Below are positions 1 to 7,476 of a stretch of DNA of 19,808 nucleotides, piece by piece. Both the position numbers and the translations under genes were made by a program. The notes beneath the pieces were generated by a model. It saw only the letters and a program-made list of their open reading frames with translations. It made no database searches and was not told where the DNA came from. Source of the DNA: UBA7236 sp964638865. Its GTDB lineage: Bacteria > Bacteroidota > Bacteroidia > Chitinophagales > BACL12. Where the stretch lies: the NCBI GenBank assembly GCA_964638865.1, contig CAZXBG010000074.1, positions 1 to 19,808 of the forward strand. The letters are read 5' to 3'. Within the stretch, counting starts at the first letter, position 1; the number at the start of each line of letters is the position of its first letter.

Positions 1-52
1 ATCCAATGGTTTGAATCAAAAACGATAGATATAAAAGGAATTTTGTTTTCAT
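1..52 (-). CDS. 5' end of a leftward gene for an exported protein (partial)
   Basis: Reading leftward from a start codon at 52-50, 17 codons run to the window edge without a stop: Met-Lys-Thr-Lys followed by a hydrophobic stretch (FLLYLSFLIQTIG). This is the n-region and h-region of a Sec signal peptide. A perfect TAnnTTTG element lies 12 bases upstream of the start, which supports a real gene. Nothing of the mature protein is visible, so no function can be given. The gene is divergent from the glycosyltransferase at 221. Confidence 0.5.
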   Translation of the reverse strand, partial: MKTKFLLYLSFLIQTIG

Positions 53-64
53 GATAATTGATAC

Positions 65-72
65 CAAAATTA
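65..72 (-). promoter_or_regulatory. -7 promoter element of the leftward partial gene
   Basis: On the minus strand this is TAATTTTG, a perfect match to the Bacteroidota primary-sigma -7 element TAnnTTTG. The start codon follows after 12 bases. No clear -33 TTTG is seen at the expected distance. Confidence 0.45.
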
Positions 73-220
73 AAATATTTGGTTTAAATCTTCGGCATTT
101 CAACCATTAAAAAAAAATTATTCATTACTTTGACCCTTCAACGAAGTATTTAACAGCTGAACTTTAATACAAAAAAATAGTTTTCATGGTTTACCATAAA
201 AAAATTAACATGCATAAAAT

Positions 221-1207
221 ATGACATACGTTGTTATAGTTACATATGGTGATAGGAGACTTTATTTAGAAAAGGTATTAAATTATTTTACTGGATATAA
301 TTCGCTCCAAATAGTTATTGTTAATAATAATTCCGATTATTCTGTGGACGACCTAAATTTGGGATTGAAAAATTCTAATGTTTTTATTATTAATTCAGCC
401 GAGAACAAAGGCTCTGCATGGGGGTATAAAACTGGAATTCAGCATGCAAGCAAACATGAAAATTGCGATACGATTTGGTTGTTGGACGACGACAACCTCC
501 CGGAAAATGGGACGTACGAAAAATTAAACCAGGAATTTTATCTTAAACAACAACAATTTCCCAAAAATAATTTTGCTTTAATGGCTTTGCGTGCAGATCG
601 TAAATATTTAACAAATGTAGCTTCCGGTGAACCGGTAAAATGGAATTTCCCTCAACCAAATGCTTTTTTAGGATTTCATATTTTTAATTTGCATTTCCTT
701 ATTTTAAGGAAATTTGCAGGAATTAAGCCTGAGAATAATTCTCAGACAATAAATATTCCATGCGCACCATACGGAGGTTTGTTTTTTCATAAGGACCTTG
801 TTAACCAAATTGGATTGCCGGATGAAAGATTTTTTGTTTATGCAGATGATTTTGAATTCACCTATCGTATTAATGAAGCGCGAGGCGCAATTTTTTTAGT
901 GAAGGATGCAATTGTAATTGACCTTGAAAAAACTTGGCAGATTAAAAAATACAAAAAATTATTTCATTCAAACGCAATTGAATCTGAGACGAACAAGGTA
1001 TATTATGCGACAAGGAATTTCGTCTATTTTCAAAATAAGCATCTTATTAGAAATAAATTTATTTTTAATTTAAACAGAATTGTTTATTGCAACTACCTAT
1101 CTTTGTTGTCTTTAATTAAGGGAAAGCGATCAAATTACAAACGATTTATCATAGCAGTTGAGGACGGATTGAACGATAGGTTTAATAATAAGAATTATCC
1201 AATATAA
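221..1207 (+). CDS. Glycosyltransferase family 2 (rhamnosyltransferase-like)
   Basis: A 328-residue GT-A fold glycosyltransferase expected to transfer a sugar from a nucleotide-sugar donor to a growing surface glycan in the cytoplasm. It begins with the GT2 N-terminal strand (YVVIVTYGDR), has the nucleotide/metal-binding acidic cluster WLLDDDN (D89-D91) and a second acidic motif ADDFEF around D209-D210 that fits the catalytic region. There is no obvious membrane helix. The C-terminal segment ending in VEDGLNDRF resembles the rhamnosyltransferase-type GT2 subgroup. Its stop lies 3 bases before the methyltransferase start at 1211, so the two are probably cotranscribed. No perfect TAnnTTTG precedes it; TAGTTTTC at 178-185 is the closest candidate. 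The sugar and acceptor cannot be read from sequence. Confidence 0.88.
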   Translation: MTYVVIVTYGDRRLYLEKVLNYFTGYNSLQIVIVNNNSDYSVDDLNLGLKNSNVFIINSAENKGSAWGYKTGIQHASKHENCDTIWLLDDDNLPENGTYEKLNQEFYLKQQQFPKNNFALMALRADRKYLTNVASGEPVKWNFPQPNAFLGFHIFNLHFLILRKFAGIKPENNSQTINIPCAPYGGLFFHKDLVNQIGLPDERFFVYADDFEFTYRINEARGAIFLVKDAIVIDLEKTWQIKKYKKLFHSNAIESETNKVYYATRNFVYFQNKHLIRNKFIFNLNRIVYCNYLSLLSLIKGKRSNYKRFIIAVEDGLNDRFNNKNYPI

Positions 1208-1210
1208 GAA

Positions 1211-1867
1211 ATGAATCCACTAATTAAATATCTTCGAAAATCATACCGATATACCTATAAGTCATTCTTCTCTAAATACGATGTTATTATCGAGAGGGAA
1301 GTTCGTGGTATGAATAATTTATTGGATGTTGGCTGTGGTGCAAATTCTCCTGTTCAGACCTTTAATAGAAATTTGTATTGTGTTGGAGTTGATGCATTTG
1401 AACCAAGTATTGAAAAAAGTAAATTAAAAAAGATCCATAATGAATATTTAAAATTAGATGTTCTTAAGGTTGGAAACGAGTTTGGAGATAAAAGCTTTGA
1501 TATAGTAGTAGCACTTGACCTAATTGAGCATTTGGAAAAAAATGATGGACTTCTCCTATTAGATATGATGGAAAAAATTGCTTCAAAAAAAGTTATTATT
1601 TATACTCCAAATGGATTTTTACCTCAGGGTGATAGGGAAAGCAATCCTTGGCAAGTACACCTTTCCGGATGGACTGTGGAGGAATTCGAAAAGCGTGGAT
1701 ATGATGTGATTGGTGTAAACGGAATTAAATCCTTAAGAGGTGAATTTGCAAAAGTCAAAAATAAACCTGCATTTTTCTGGAATCTCATTTCCGATATTTC
1801 CGAGTTATTTGTGAAAACCAAACCAGAAAAAGCATTTCAATTATTAGCCATTAAAAAAATTAAGTAA
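1211..1867 (+). CDS. Class I SAM-dependent methyltransferase
   Basis: A 218-residue soluble protein with the Rossmann-type methyltransferase core. The SAM-binding glycine motif is LLDVGCGAN, followed by an acidic strand end (GVDAFEPS) and the post-motif VVALDLIEHL typical of Methyltransf_11/23 families. It probably methylates a sugar or glycan intermediate, inferred only from its place between a glycosyltransferase and a CmcI-like methyltransferase. It starts 3 bases after the upstream stop. Its own stop overlaps the next start in TAATG (1865-1869), a pattern that favours translational coupling. The substrate is unknown. Confidence 0.85.
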   Translation: MNPLIKYLRKSYRYTYKSFFSKYDVIIEREVRGMNNLLDVGCGANSPVQTFNRNLYCVGVDAFEPSIEKSKLKKIHNEYLKLDVLKVGNEFGDKSFDIVVALDLIEHLEKNDGLLLLDMMEKIASKKVIIYTPNGFLPQGDRESNPWQVHLSGWTVEEFEKRGYDVIGVNGIKSLRGEFAKVKNKPAFFWNLISDISELFVKTKPEKAFQLLAIKKIK

Positions 1868-2571
1868 TGTCGTTTAAATCTGAACTATTAAAATTTAGAA
1901 GTGTCATTTATCGCAGACTTTATATGAGTAAAAAAAGCGAAAAGGACATAACTGATAAATTTCATGCGCTTTTTTATGATTCCTTTCTTTTTGATAAAAC
2001 TTGGAGCGAATCTACATGGTTTGGAACTCACATTAAAAAGTGCCCTTTTGATACCTGGATGTACCAAGAAATTTTGTACGAAATCAAACCTGACCTCATA
2101 ATTGAATGTGGCACCTTTAAGGGAGGAAGCGCATATTTTCTGGCTACTTTGTGTGATGTGATTAATAAAGGAAAAATTATTACAATTGATATTGAAAATC
2201 ACCCAAATAAACCGGTACATAATAGAATTACATATATAACAGGGTCTACACTAGATGAAAAAATTCTTAAACAATTAGTGCCTGAAGTGAACAACGCCAA
2301 AACAGTGCTTGTTATTCTTGACGACGATCATACCAGTGATCATGTATTTAAAGAAATGGAAATTTATTCCAAATTTGTTACAAAAAATAGTTACTTGCTT
2401 GTGGAAGATTCAAATATTAATGGTCATCCGGTTTATCCTGAATTCGGCCCCGGTCCGTATGAAGCAATTGAAAAATTTATGAAATCAAATAATGATTTTA
2501 TAATTGACAAATCAAAGGAAAAATTTTATGTAACCTTTAATCCAAATGGGTATTTAAAAAAAATTCATTAG
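1867..2571 (+). CDS. CmcI-family (cephalosporin hydroxylase / rhamnosyl O-methyltransferase-like) methyltransferase
   Basis: A 234-residue protein of the CmcI family (class I SAM-dependent methyltransferase fold; the 'cephalosporin hydroxylase' name is historical). Diagnostic blocks in order are the SAM motif LIIECGTFKGGSAYFLA, an acidic strand ITIDIE, the aspartate-rich VLVILDDDHTSDHV, and the C-terminal block LLVEDSNINGHPVYPEFGPG, close to the family's VEDTxxNGHPV..GPGP signature. Relatives O-methylate rhamnose or other sugars of surface glycolipids, which fits the preceding GT2 gene. Its start overlaps the upstream stop by one base and its stop overlaps that of the convergent gene at 2568. 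Family is fairly sure; substrate is inference. Confidence 0.82.
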   Translation: MSFKSELLKFRSVIYRRLYMSKKSEKDITDKFHALFYDSFLFDKTWSESTWFGTHIKKCPFDTWMYQEILYEIKPDLIIECGTFKGGSAYFLATLCDVINKGKIITIDIENHPNKPVHNRITYITGSTLDEKILKQLVPEVNNAKTVLVILDDDHTSDHVFKEMEIYSKFVTKNSYLLVEDSNINGHPVYPEFGPGPYEAIEKFMKSNNDFIIDKSKEKFYVTFNPNGYLKKIH

Positions 2572-4115
2572 TTCTTTACAAATGTAGTAACTATTTGTTT
2601 ACCCGTTCCATAATTTGTAATTCTTAATTCGTATAATCCAGTATTTAAATTATTAACCATAATAGGTGTTTCGCCGAATAAATATTTAGTTTCGGAGTAG
2701 ATTAGTTGTCCATTTATATTAAAAATCGCTATTATACAATTGCCATTAAAAGGTGAAATCTCAATATTCAACACCTCATCCACAGGATTCGGATATATTA
2801 CCAATTCATTTTGCATTCCTACCTCCCAAACCCCATCCTGTATCATTTTACATTCAATATTTTCCACACAATCCATAATGATAAGATTATCCATGGAGCC
2901 ATTCAGGCTTTGATTTTCGGCGTAACATCCGGAAATGCAATCAATTTCTTGCCCAATTTCTAATAGGGAAACTTCAATTGGGTCTTCTGGTAAAACAAGA
3001 TAATCAGGAAGGTATACGCCATCAAGAATAGTTGAAAGAGTATCATTTTCCCATAAAAAGGAAACACAATACCATTGACCTTCATTTATTACAGCGGGAA
3101 TTATTCCTCCCACATTATGAATGGCAAATTCGAAAGCATTGGAAGATTTTTCATAACTCAATGCAAATTCATGTTCAACACCCGACTTCGTTCCGGCAAT
3201 AAAAGTATTTGTAGGTGCAGAACCAGATGTATTAAATGCATTTAATTTGAAATTAAAGGAAATTGTAAATTCTGTTAATCCATTCAAAGCGGAAACTGGA
3301 ATCTCAATAAAATCATCATCATTATATCCAATTTCCAGGTAACCGGGATCAACATTGGCATCACCGTTTACAATACCGTGATTTTCGTTACCTGAATAAT
3401 CATTTACGTTTGTATCAAATGGATATAATAAGATGGTATCACATGGCGCAAAATAGGGCTGACAATTTGCGTCCGTTAATACACATGGATAAATACTGAA
3501 ATTATCCACGTCGCCATTTAAACATTGATTGGTTGCAAAACATCCTCCCACACAATCCAATTCCTGTCCAATTTCCAAAAACTCAATTTCCAAAAGATCG
3601 TCGGACATGGTGTTACTTTCTACAAAAACGCCGTCAACATAAACAGTTACAATGCTTCCGTCGCGTACCATCTGCAAACAATACCATACATTATTTGTTA
3701 AAGCAATTTCAAATACTGCACCACTCCCTTTTAACGCAACTATTATAGCCTCACTGGCTTCTTCATAAGAAATTGCAAATTCACCTTCTTCAAAACTACT
3801 TGATCCTGCAATAATGGTATTAGTAGGAGATGACCCTGTAACATTTAAATCGGTTAATCTAAAATCAAATTCTACGGTAAAATCTCCCATACTGTCTAAA
3901 ACTTCAGAGGGTAACTCAAGATAGGCATCGTCATTGTAATCGATATGCAAATATCCGGCAACGAGGTGAGCGCCCCCAACAAGCGTTGGGTCATATCCAT
4001 TCCCCGAGTTGTCTTCAATTTCCCAGGTAATAGGGTATGAAACAGTAGGTAAACACGGTTGGGCCTGAAGAAATATTGTAGTAATAAATCCGCTTAGCAG
4101 GAGGAATATTTTCAT
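2568..4115 (-). CDS. Secreted two-LamG-domain protein with T9SS type A sorting domain
   Basis: A 515-residue exported protein. The signal peptide is MKIFLLLSGFITTIFLQAQ. Two homologous LamG/concanavalin-like jelly-roll domains follow at about residues 26-205 and 230-412, then a T9SS type A C-terminal domain at 438-515 (starting LVIYPNPVDEV and ending in a beta-rich tail with TGLYELRI). T9SS should carry it across the outer membrane and anchor or release it. Both LamG copies share a WYC strand and an IGQE(L/I)DC..GC....Q..NG..DN motif (C188/C192 and C393/C397), which suggests disulfides. Ligand binding (glycan or protein) is inference. It is paralogous to the split gene at 4165-5107. An 11-bp inverted repeat sits directly before its start codon. 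Confidence 0.85.
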   Translation of the reverse strand: MKIFLLLSGFITTIFLQAQPCLPTVSYPITWEIEDNSGNGYDPTLVGGAHLVAGYLHIDYNDDAYLELPSEVLDSMGDFTVEFDFRLTDLNVTGSSPTNTIIAGSSSFEEGEFAISYEEASEAIIVALKGSGAVFEIALTNNVWYCLQMVRDGSIVTVYVDGVFVESNTMSDDLLEIEFLEIGQELDCVGGCFATNQCLNGDVDNFSIYPCVLTDANCQPYFAPCDTILLYPFDTNVNDYSGNENHGIVNGDANVDPGYLEIGYNDDDFIEIPVSALNGLTEFTISFNFKLNAFNTSGSAPTNTFIAGTKSGVEHEFALSYEKSSNAFEFAIHNVGGIIPAVINEGQWYCVSFLWENDTLSTILDGVYLPDYLVLPEDPIEVSLLEIGQEIDCISGCYAENQSLNGSMDNLIIMDCVENIECKMIQDGVWEVGMQNELVIYPNPVDEVLNIEISPFNGNCIIAIFNINGQLIYSETKYLFGETPIMVNNLNTGLYELRITNYGTGKQIVTTFVKN

Positions 4116-4116
4116 A

Positions 4117-4151
4117 GTGTAAATTTAGGATTTTCAAGGTTAAATTTACAC
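4117..4151. repeat. Perfect 11-bp inverted repeat abutting the start of the two-LamG gene
   Basis: GTGTAAATTTA at 4117-4127 and its exact reverse complement at 4141-4151 are separated by 13 bases. The repeat ends one base before the start codon at 4115-4113. It could be an operator, or an mRNA hairpin enclosing the leader of the two-LamG gene. No T-run follows, so a terminator is unlikely. Confidence 0.6.
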
Positions 4152-4164
4152 AAATATTGGGTTC

Positions 4165-4860
4165 TTAATCCAATTTCATACACTTTGACGTTAAATTTTG
4201 GCCATCTGAAAACAGGCGGACAATAAATAATCCTGATGATAATTCGTTTATATCCAATGTGATTATTCTTTCACCGGCGATATTTTTTTCAATTACCGTT
4301 TTTCCTGTGTAATCGGAAATGATGATAATACCTGCCTGCATGTTTTCCGGTATTTCAACGGTGATATAATCTCCGGCAGGATTTGGGTAAATAATAATAC
4401 CTTCTTTATTAATTTCTGTTTCAGTATGTGCTTCATCCTTCCCTAAAACATTTATATTTAAACTGCAGTCCGTTTTTGGGGCATCCCACACCTGAAAATT
4501 ATCAATATGCGCCCATGCACTTTGGTTCGCAACAAAACATCCTCCAACACAATCGTCTTCCTGACCAATTACAAAAGAGGTTATATCTATTGTAGTTGCA
4601 AGTGTTTGTGCTCCAAGCGAAATTCCATTTTTATATAAAGTAATAGTTGATCCCTCTTTTACAATTGAAATACAATACCATTTCTTAATTTCAATGGCTG
4701 CATCTGTCCAGTTTAACGTTGTTCCGTTAAAAGCTAATCGCCACGCATTCATATTTTTTTCATAAGAAAATCCAAAACATTGAACACAACCTGATTTTGA
4801 CCCGCTAAAAATATGATTTGTTGGCGAAGCTCCAGTTGCATGTAAGACCTGTGAATTCAA
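4165..4860 (-). CDS. 3' part of a frameshifted LamG / T9SS type A secreted protein
   Basis: This 231-codon frame holds the second half of a LamG domain and a complete T9SS type A tail (IIIYPNPAGDYITVEI to the end). Its only start-like codon at the 5' end is TTG, and it lacks a signal peptide, so it does not look like an independent gene. Its first residues LNSQVLHATGASPTN continue the LamG alignment that the overlapping frame at 4805-5107 abandons: the paralog at 2568-4115 reads FKLNAF...SAPTNTF at the same place. It carries the same WYC and IGQEDDCVGGC motifs. Removing one base in the run at 4861-4864 would give a single 313-residue secreted protein. Confidence 0.75.
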   Translation of the reverse strand: MNSQVLHATGASPTNHIFSGSKSGCVQCFGFSYEKNMNAWRLAFNGTTLNWTDAAIEIKKWYCISIVKEGSTITLYKNGISLGAQTLATTIDITSFVIGQEDDCVGGCFVANQSAWAHIDNFQVWDAPKTDCSLNINVLGKDEAHTETEINKEGIIIYPNPAGDYITVEIPENMQAGIIIISDYTGKTVIEKNIAGERIITLDINELSSGLFIVRLFSDGQNLTSKCMKLD

Positions 4861-5107
4861 TTTTAAAGTTCAAGGAAAAATCGGTAAGGCCATCTATAGC
4901 GCCTGATGGAACTGTTAAATAGTTGGAGTTATTGTTTCCAATTTTAAGTGCAAAGGTAGAATTTGTTCCCGGAGCCAGTGTTCCGTTATTTCCGTTCCCG
5001 CTCAAGTCAGTGGCATCACCGGAAAAGGAATATTGTACAGAAGCTGTTTGTGCCTGTAAGGTAAAAGAAAGACAAATAAAAACAATAAGTGTCAGGTAGT
5101 TTTTCAT
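4805..5107 (-). CDS. 5' part of a frameshifted LamG secreted protein (signal peptide and domain start)
   Basis: A 100-codon frame with a clear signal peptide (MKNYLTLIVFICLSFTLQAQ) and the first part of a LamG domain: YSFSGDATDLSGNGNNGTL, then the strand DFSLNFK. After FK the reading departs from the family and stops about 20 codons later, while the downstream frame picks up the family sequence at exactly that point. This frame should therefore be read as the N-terminal part of the gene ending at 4165. A strong promoter (TTTG, 20 bases, TATTTTTG) lies just upstream, so the gene is probably still transcribed. Confidence 0.75.
   Translation of the reverse strand: MKNYLTLIVFICLSFTLQAQTASVQYSFSGDATDLSGNGNNGTLAPGTNSTFALKIGNNNSNYLTVPSGAIDGLTDFSLNFKIEFTGLTCNWSFANKSYF
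4861..4864 (-). other. Inferred one-base frameshift site joining 4805-5107 and 4165-4860
   Basis: On the minus strand the sequence is AACTTTAAAATTGAAT. With four A it reads Asn-Phe-Lys-Ile-Glu and then runs to a stop. With three A it reads Asn-Phe-Lys-Leu-Asn and continues through the whole LamG domain and T9SS tail. The phase does not fit a classical -1 slippery heptamer, since the zero frame is TTT AAA A. A real mutation or a read/assembly error in the homopolymer is the simplest explanation. Confidence 0.7.
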
Positions 5108-5127
5108 AAGTATAATTGTGTGGTTTT

Positions 5128-5159
5128 CAAAAATAGGTCAATCAATCCACTTTCACAAA
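5128..5159 (-). promoter_or_regulatory. Full -33/-7 promoter of the split LamG gene
   Basis: On the minus strand, TTTG at 5159-5156 is followed by 20 bases and then TATTTTTG at 5135-5128, matching the Bacteroidota consensus TTTG-N19-21-TAnnTTTG. The start codon at 5107 lies 20 bases further on. The -33 element is inside the last codons of the phospholipase-D-like gene, so the downstream gene has its own promoter despite a 34-base gap. Confidence 0.6.
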
Positions 5160-7379
5160 CTTCTTCACCCAATTACTATTTTCATCACGAACAATAACTA
5201 TATACATGCCCGGAGTTAGGTTTTGAATATTTAATGTTGTAAGCTCGCTTTCCATTTTTTGAGTTAAAATTTCTTTTCCTGTAAAATCAAATATCGAAAG
5301 AGTAGAAGATTTTGTTATAAGAGGTATTTGAATTGTTATATAACTTCCGGCAGGATTCGGATAAATATTTAATTCCGATGCATTATTTGTATTTTCTACA
5401 CCTACAAAGTCACATTTATCCGTTACAAATTCCGTAGCACCTTCCTCTTTATAACGCTGCATATATTCCTGATAATAAATATTTACCGTTGTGGAATCAT
5501 GTACAACAATCGAATTTTCATCATTACGCGAATTGGCACTAGAACTCCAGTTGTGTGAACCTGTCCATACAAGAGGATCCGATTGCGAACAATTTGCATC
5601 TACAATTAAATATTTATGATGCAATAAATTTGAACTCGAATAATTAAAGAAACGATCGCCGAGGGCATCTTCCAAAACATTTACTGCAGTAGAATCACTT
5701 GCATCTGTTTGATCCCAGATTCCGGAAGCAAAAACGCCGCGATCATAAACTGCATCTTCAATCGCATAACTAATGCTAAAACGCGTGAGCGAAAAAACGG
5801 CAAAATGCATATCAAAATCAGCAGTGTTTATTTTTTCAATTAAACGTGTTTCAGGTTCATCGCTCGGAGAAAAATAAAGTTCCACTCTATTTCCTCCAAT
5901 AATAAATTCATGCGGAGTATTATTTGTTTTGTCGGGACCGAAACTGCCGGCAAACATTTCATCAAATTCTGCTTTGTATGCTTTTGATAAACTTTGATCT
6001 TGAATTGCAATAATATTCTGTTTATCCACTTTTATCTGATCATCGGTAAAATTTAAAGAGCCTGTAATTACCCAGGGTTCGTCCGGATCAGTGGAAACTG
6101 CATCTATATTAATGAATTTATTGTGCATAATTCCGTAAAATGCACCATCGGCATTTGTTGAACCATCAGGTGGCGATTTTTTCTTTTTTCCAACTCCAAT
6201 TACAATCGAATTATAATTAAAATCATCTACACCACTATCACAAATTACACGAACATCCACCCCTCTGGCATAGGCATCATTAATTGCTGTAATGATATTA
6301 TTGATATTATCAATATTATAAATACAAATATCAACGGAATACAAAGCGTGATCAAGAATGTCAATGATGGTATCATCCATACTCCCATTTACAAAAATCG
6401 CATTTGTTCCAGTAGAAACACTATTATCAACCGTGTTATTAAACCATATTTTAATTTCTCCTGTGGAATTAGATGCTGTTGCCATTGCAGCTATTGCAGA
6501 ATATGAAGTATCATTAGTTACACTTACACTGGCAGCTTTAACATAATAAATTGTTCCCGCAGTTAATCCTGTAAGATTTAATGCATGCGAGGTGCTCATT
6601 GCTGCATCATTTGCAACTGATCCTAAAGATGTTGTTAGTCCATAATAAATAATTGTATTTCCATCATTCACAGTATTAAAATTTACTGTAAAAGAACTTG
6701 TGGTAATGGCAGTTTGGGTAAGCGTACTGGAAATAACCGGAGGATTTCCGCCAGTTGAAATATCGGATAGGTCGCGGGGTAATAATTGATAACCACCGGT
6801 TCCTCCCGGAGCAAACTGACTCATTATTCCGGTAATACTTACTTCTTCAACAGGAATTGGCGTTCCGTCGATATTTGTTGTAGTAACTACACGCACCTCA
6901 GATGTTCCTGCAGCATCCGTTATATCATAATTAGTTCCTGAGCCGGCGGTAGAAAAGGTGCCTAAATCTGTAAATAATGCTGCATTCACGCGAACAAGTT
7001 TTGCTTCATAACCCTCTACATAACCTGAAATACAGGTCACATCGGTGGGCGAAGGCAAAGGGTTGCCTGAATTCAAAATTGTAACAGAAGTGGCGGTTGA
7101 TATTTCCAAAAGGCCATTGTAATTGAATAAAGGACCTGTAACCTGAATAGAATCTCCCCGCAAAACAACATCTAAAATAGTTGGAGCATAGGCCGCAATA
7201 TTTCCGGTATTGTCCTGAAGATACCGTATGTCTCCTAACTCAGAACCGTTAAGAACAATGCCTTTCACTGTAACCACTGTGCCGGCCGGCAAAACACGGG
7301 CTTCAGCAATGGTAATCTGAGCGAATGAAATTTGGTTGATGCAAACAAGCATCACGGCAACGAGTAATATTTTTTTCAT
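5142..7379 (-). CDS. Secreted phospholipase D-superfamily protein (OB-like, FN3, two HKD motifs, T9SS type A)
   Basis: A 745-residue exported hydrolase candidate. Order: signal peptide (ending ISFAQ), an OB-fold-like beta domain at about 22-210 (AGTVVTVKGIV, QDNTGNIAAYA), a fibronectin type III-like domain at about 212-300 (TSSFTVNFN, LTAGTIYYVKA), a phospholipase-D region at about 310-660, and a T9SS type A tail from about 672 (NIYPNPAGSYITI). Both HKD motifs are intact: H419/K421/D426 followed by GSLNFTDD, and H587/K589/D594 followed by TGSHNWSSS. The superfamily cleaves phosphodiesters in phospholipids or nucleic acids through a covalent histidine intermediate. The OB-like domain makes an extracellular nuclease plausible, but the substrate is not determined. 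It has its own -7 element and is 97 bases from the cyclase gene. Confidence 0.88.
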   Translation of the reverse strand: MKKILLVAVMLVCINQISFAQITIAEARVLPAGTVVTVKGIVLNGSELGDIRYLQDNTGNIAAYAPTILDVVLRGDSIQVTGPLFNYNGLLEISTATSVTILNSGNPLPSPTDVTCISGYVEGYEAKLVRVNAALFTDLGTFSTAGSGTNYDITDAAGTSEVRVVTTTNIDGTPIPVEEVSITGIMSQFAPGGTGGYQLLPRDLSDISTGGNPPVISSTLTQTAITTSSFTVNFNTVNDGNTIIYYGLTTSLGSVANDAAMSTSHALNLTGLTAGTIYYVKAASVSVTNDTSYSAIAAMATASNSTGEIKIWFNNTVDNSVSTGTNAIFVNGSMDDTIIDILDHALYSVDICIYNIDNINNIITAINDAYARGVDVRVICDSGVDDFNYNSIVIGVGKKKKSPPDGSTNADGAFYGIMHNKFINIDAVSTDPDEPWVITGSLNFTDDQIKVDKQNIIAIQDQSLSKAYKAEFDEMFAGSFGPDKTNNTPHEFIIGGNRVELYFSPSDEPETRLIEKINTADFDMHFAVFSLTRFSISYAIEDAVYDRGVFASGIWDQTDASDSTAVNVLEDALGDRFFNYSSSNLLHHKYLIVDANCSQSDPLVWTGSHNWSSSANSRNDENSIVVHDSTTVNIYYQEYMQRYKEEGATEFVTDKCDFVGVENTNNASELNIYPNPAGSYITIQIPLITKSSTLSIFDFTGKEILTQKMESELTTLNIQNLTPGMYIVIVRDENSNWVKKFVKVD

Positions 7380-7396
7380 AAGATTTTAAAAGTCAG

Positions 7397-7404
7397 CAAA
7401 GATA
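7397..7404 (-). promoter_or_regulatory. -7 promoter element of the phospholipase D-like gene
   Basis: On the minus strand this is TATCTTTG, a perfect TAnnTTTG, with 17 bases between it and the start codon at 7379. No good -33 TTTG is visible at the right spacing. Confidence 0.5.
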
Positions 7405-7476
7405 CTTTTTTATGTACTTGAGCAGTGTTCAGGTAAGGTTAATTTCTTATTAAAAGATGATTTGATAAATCCATGA

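Noticed and set aside
125..132. TTACTTTG as the promoter of the glycosyltransferase gene
   Set aside because: It mismatches the TA of TAnnTTTG, has no -33 partner, and is about 90 bases from the start codon.
4861..4867. Programmed -1 ribosomal frameshifting at TTTAAAA
   Set aside because: The heptamer is in the wrong phase (zero frame TTT AAA A rather than T TTA AAA), and the change needed is +1, so an indel is more likely.
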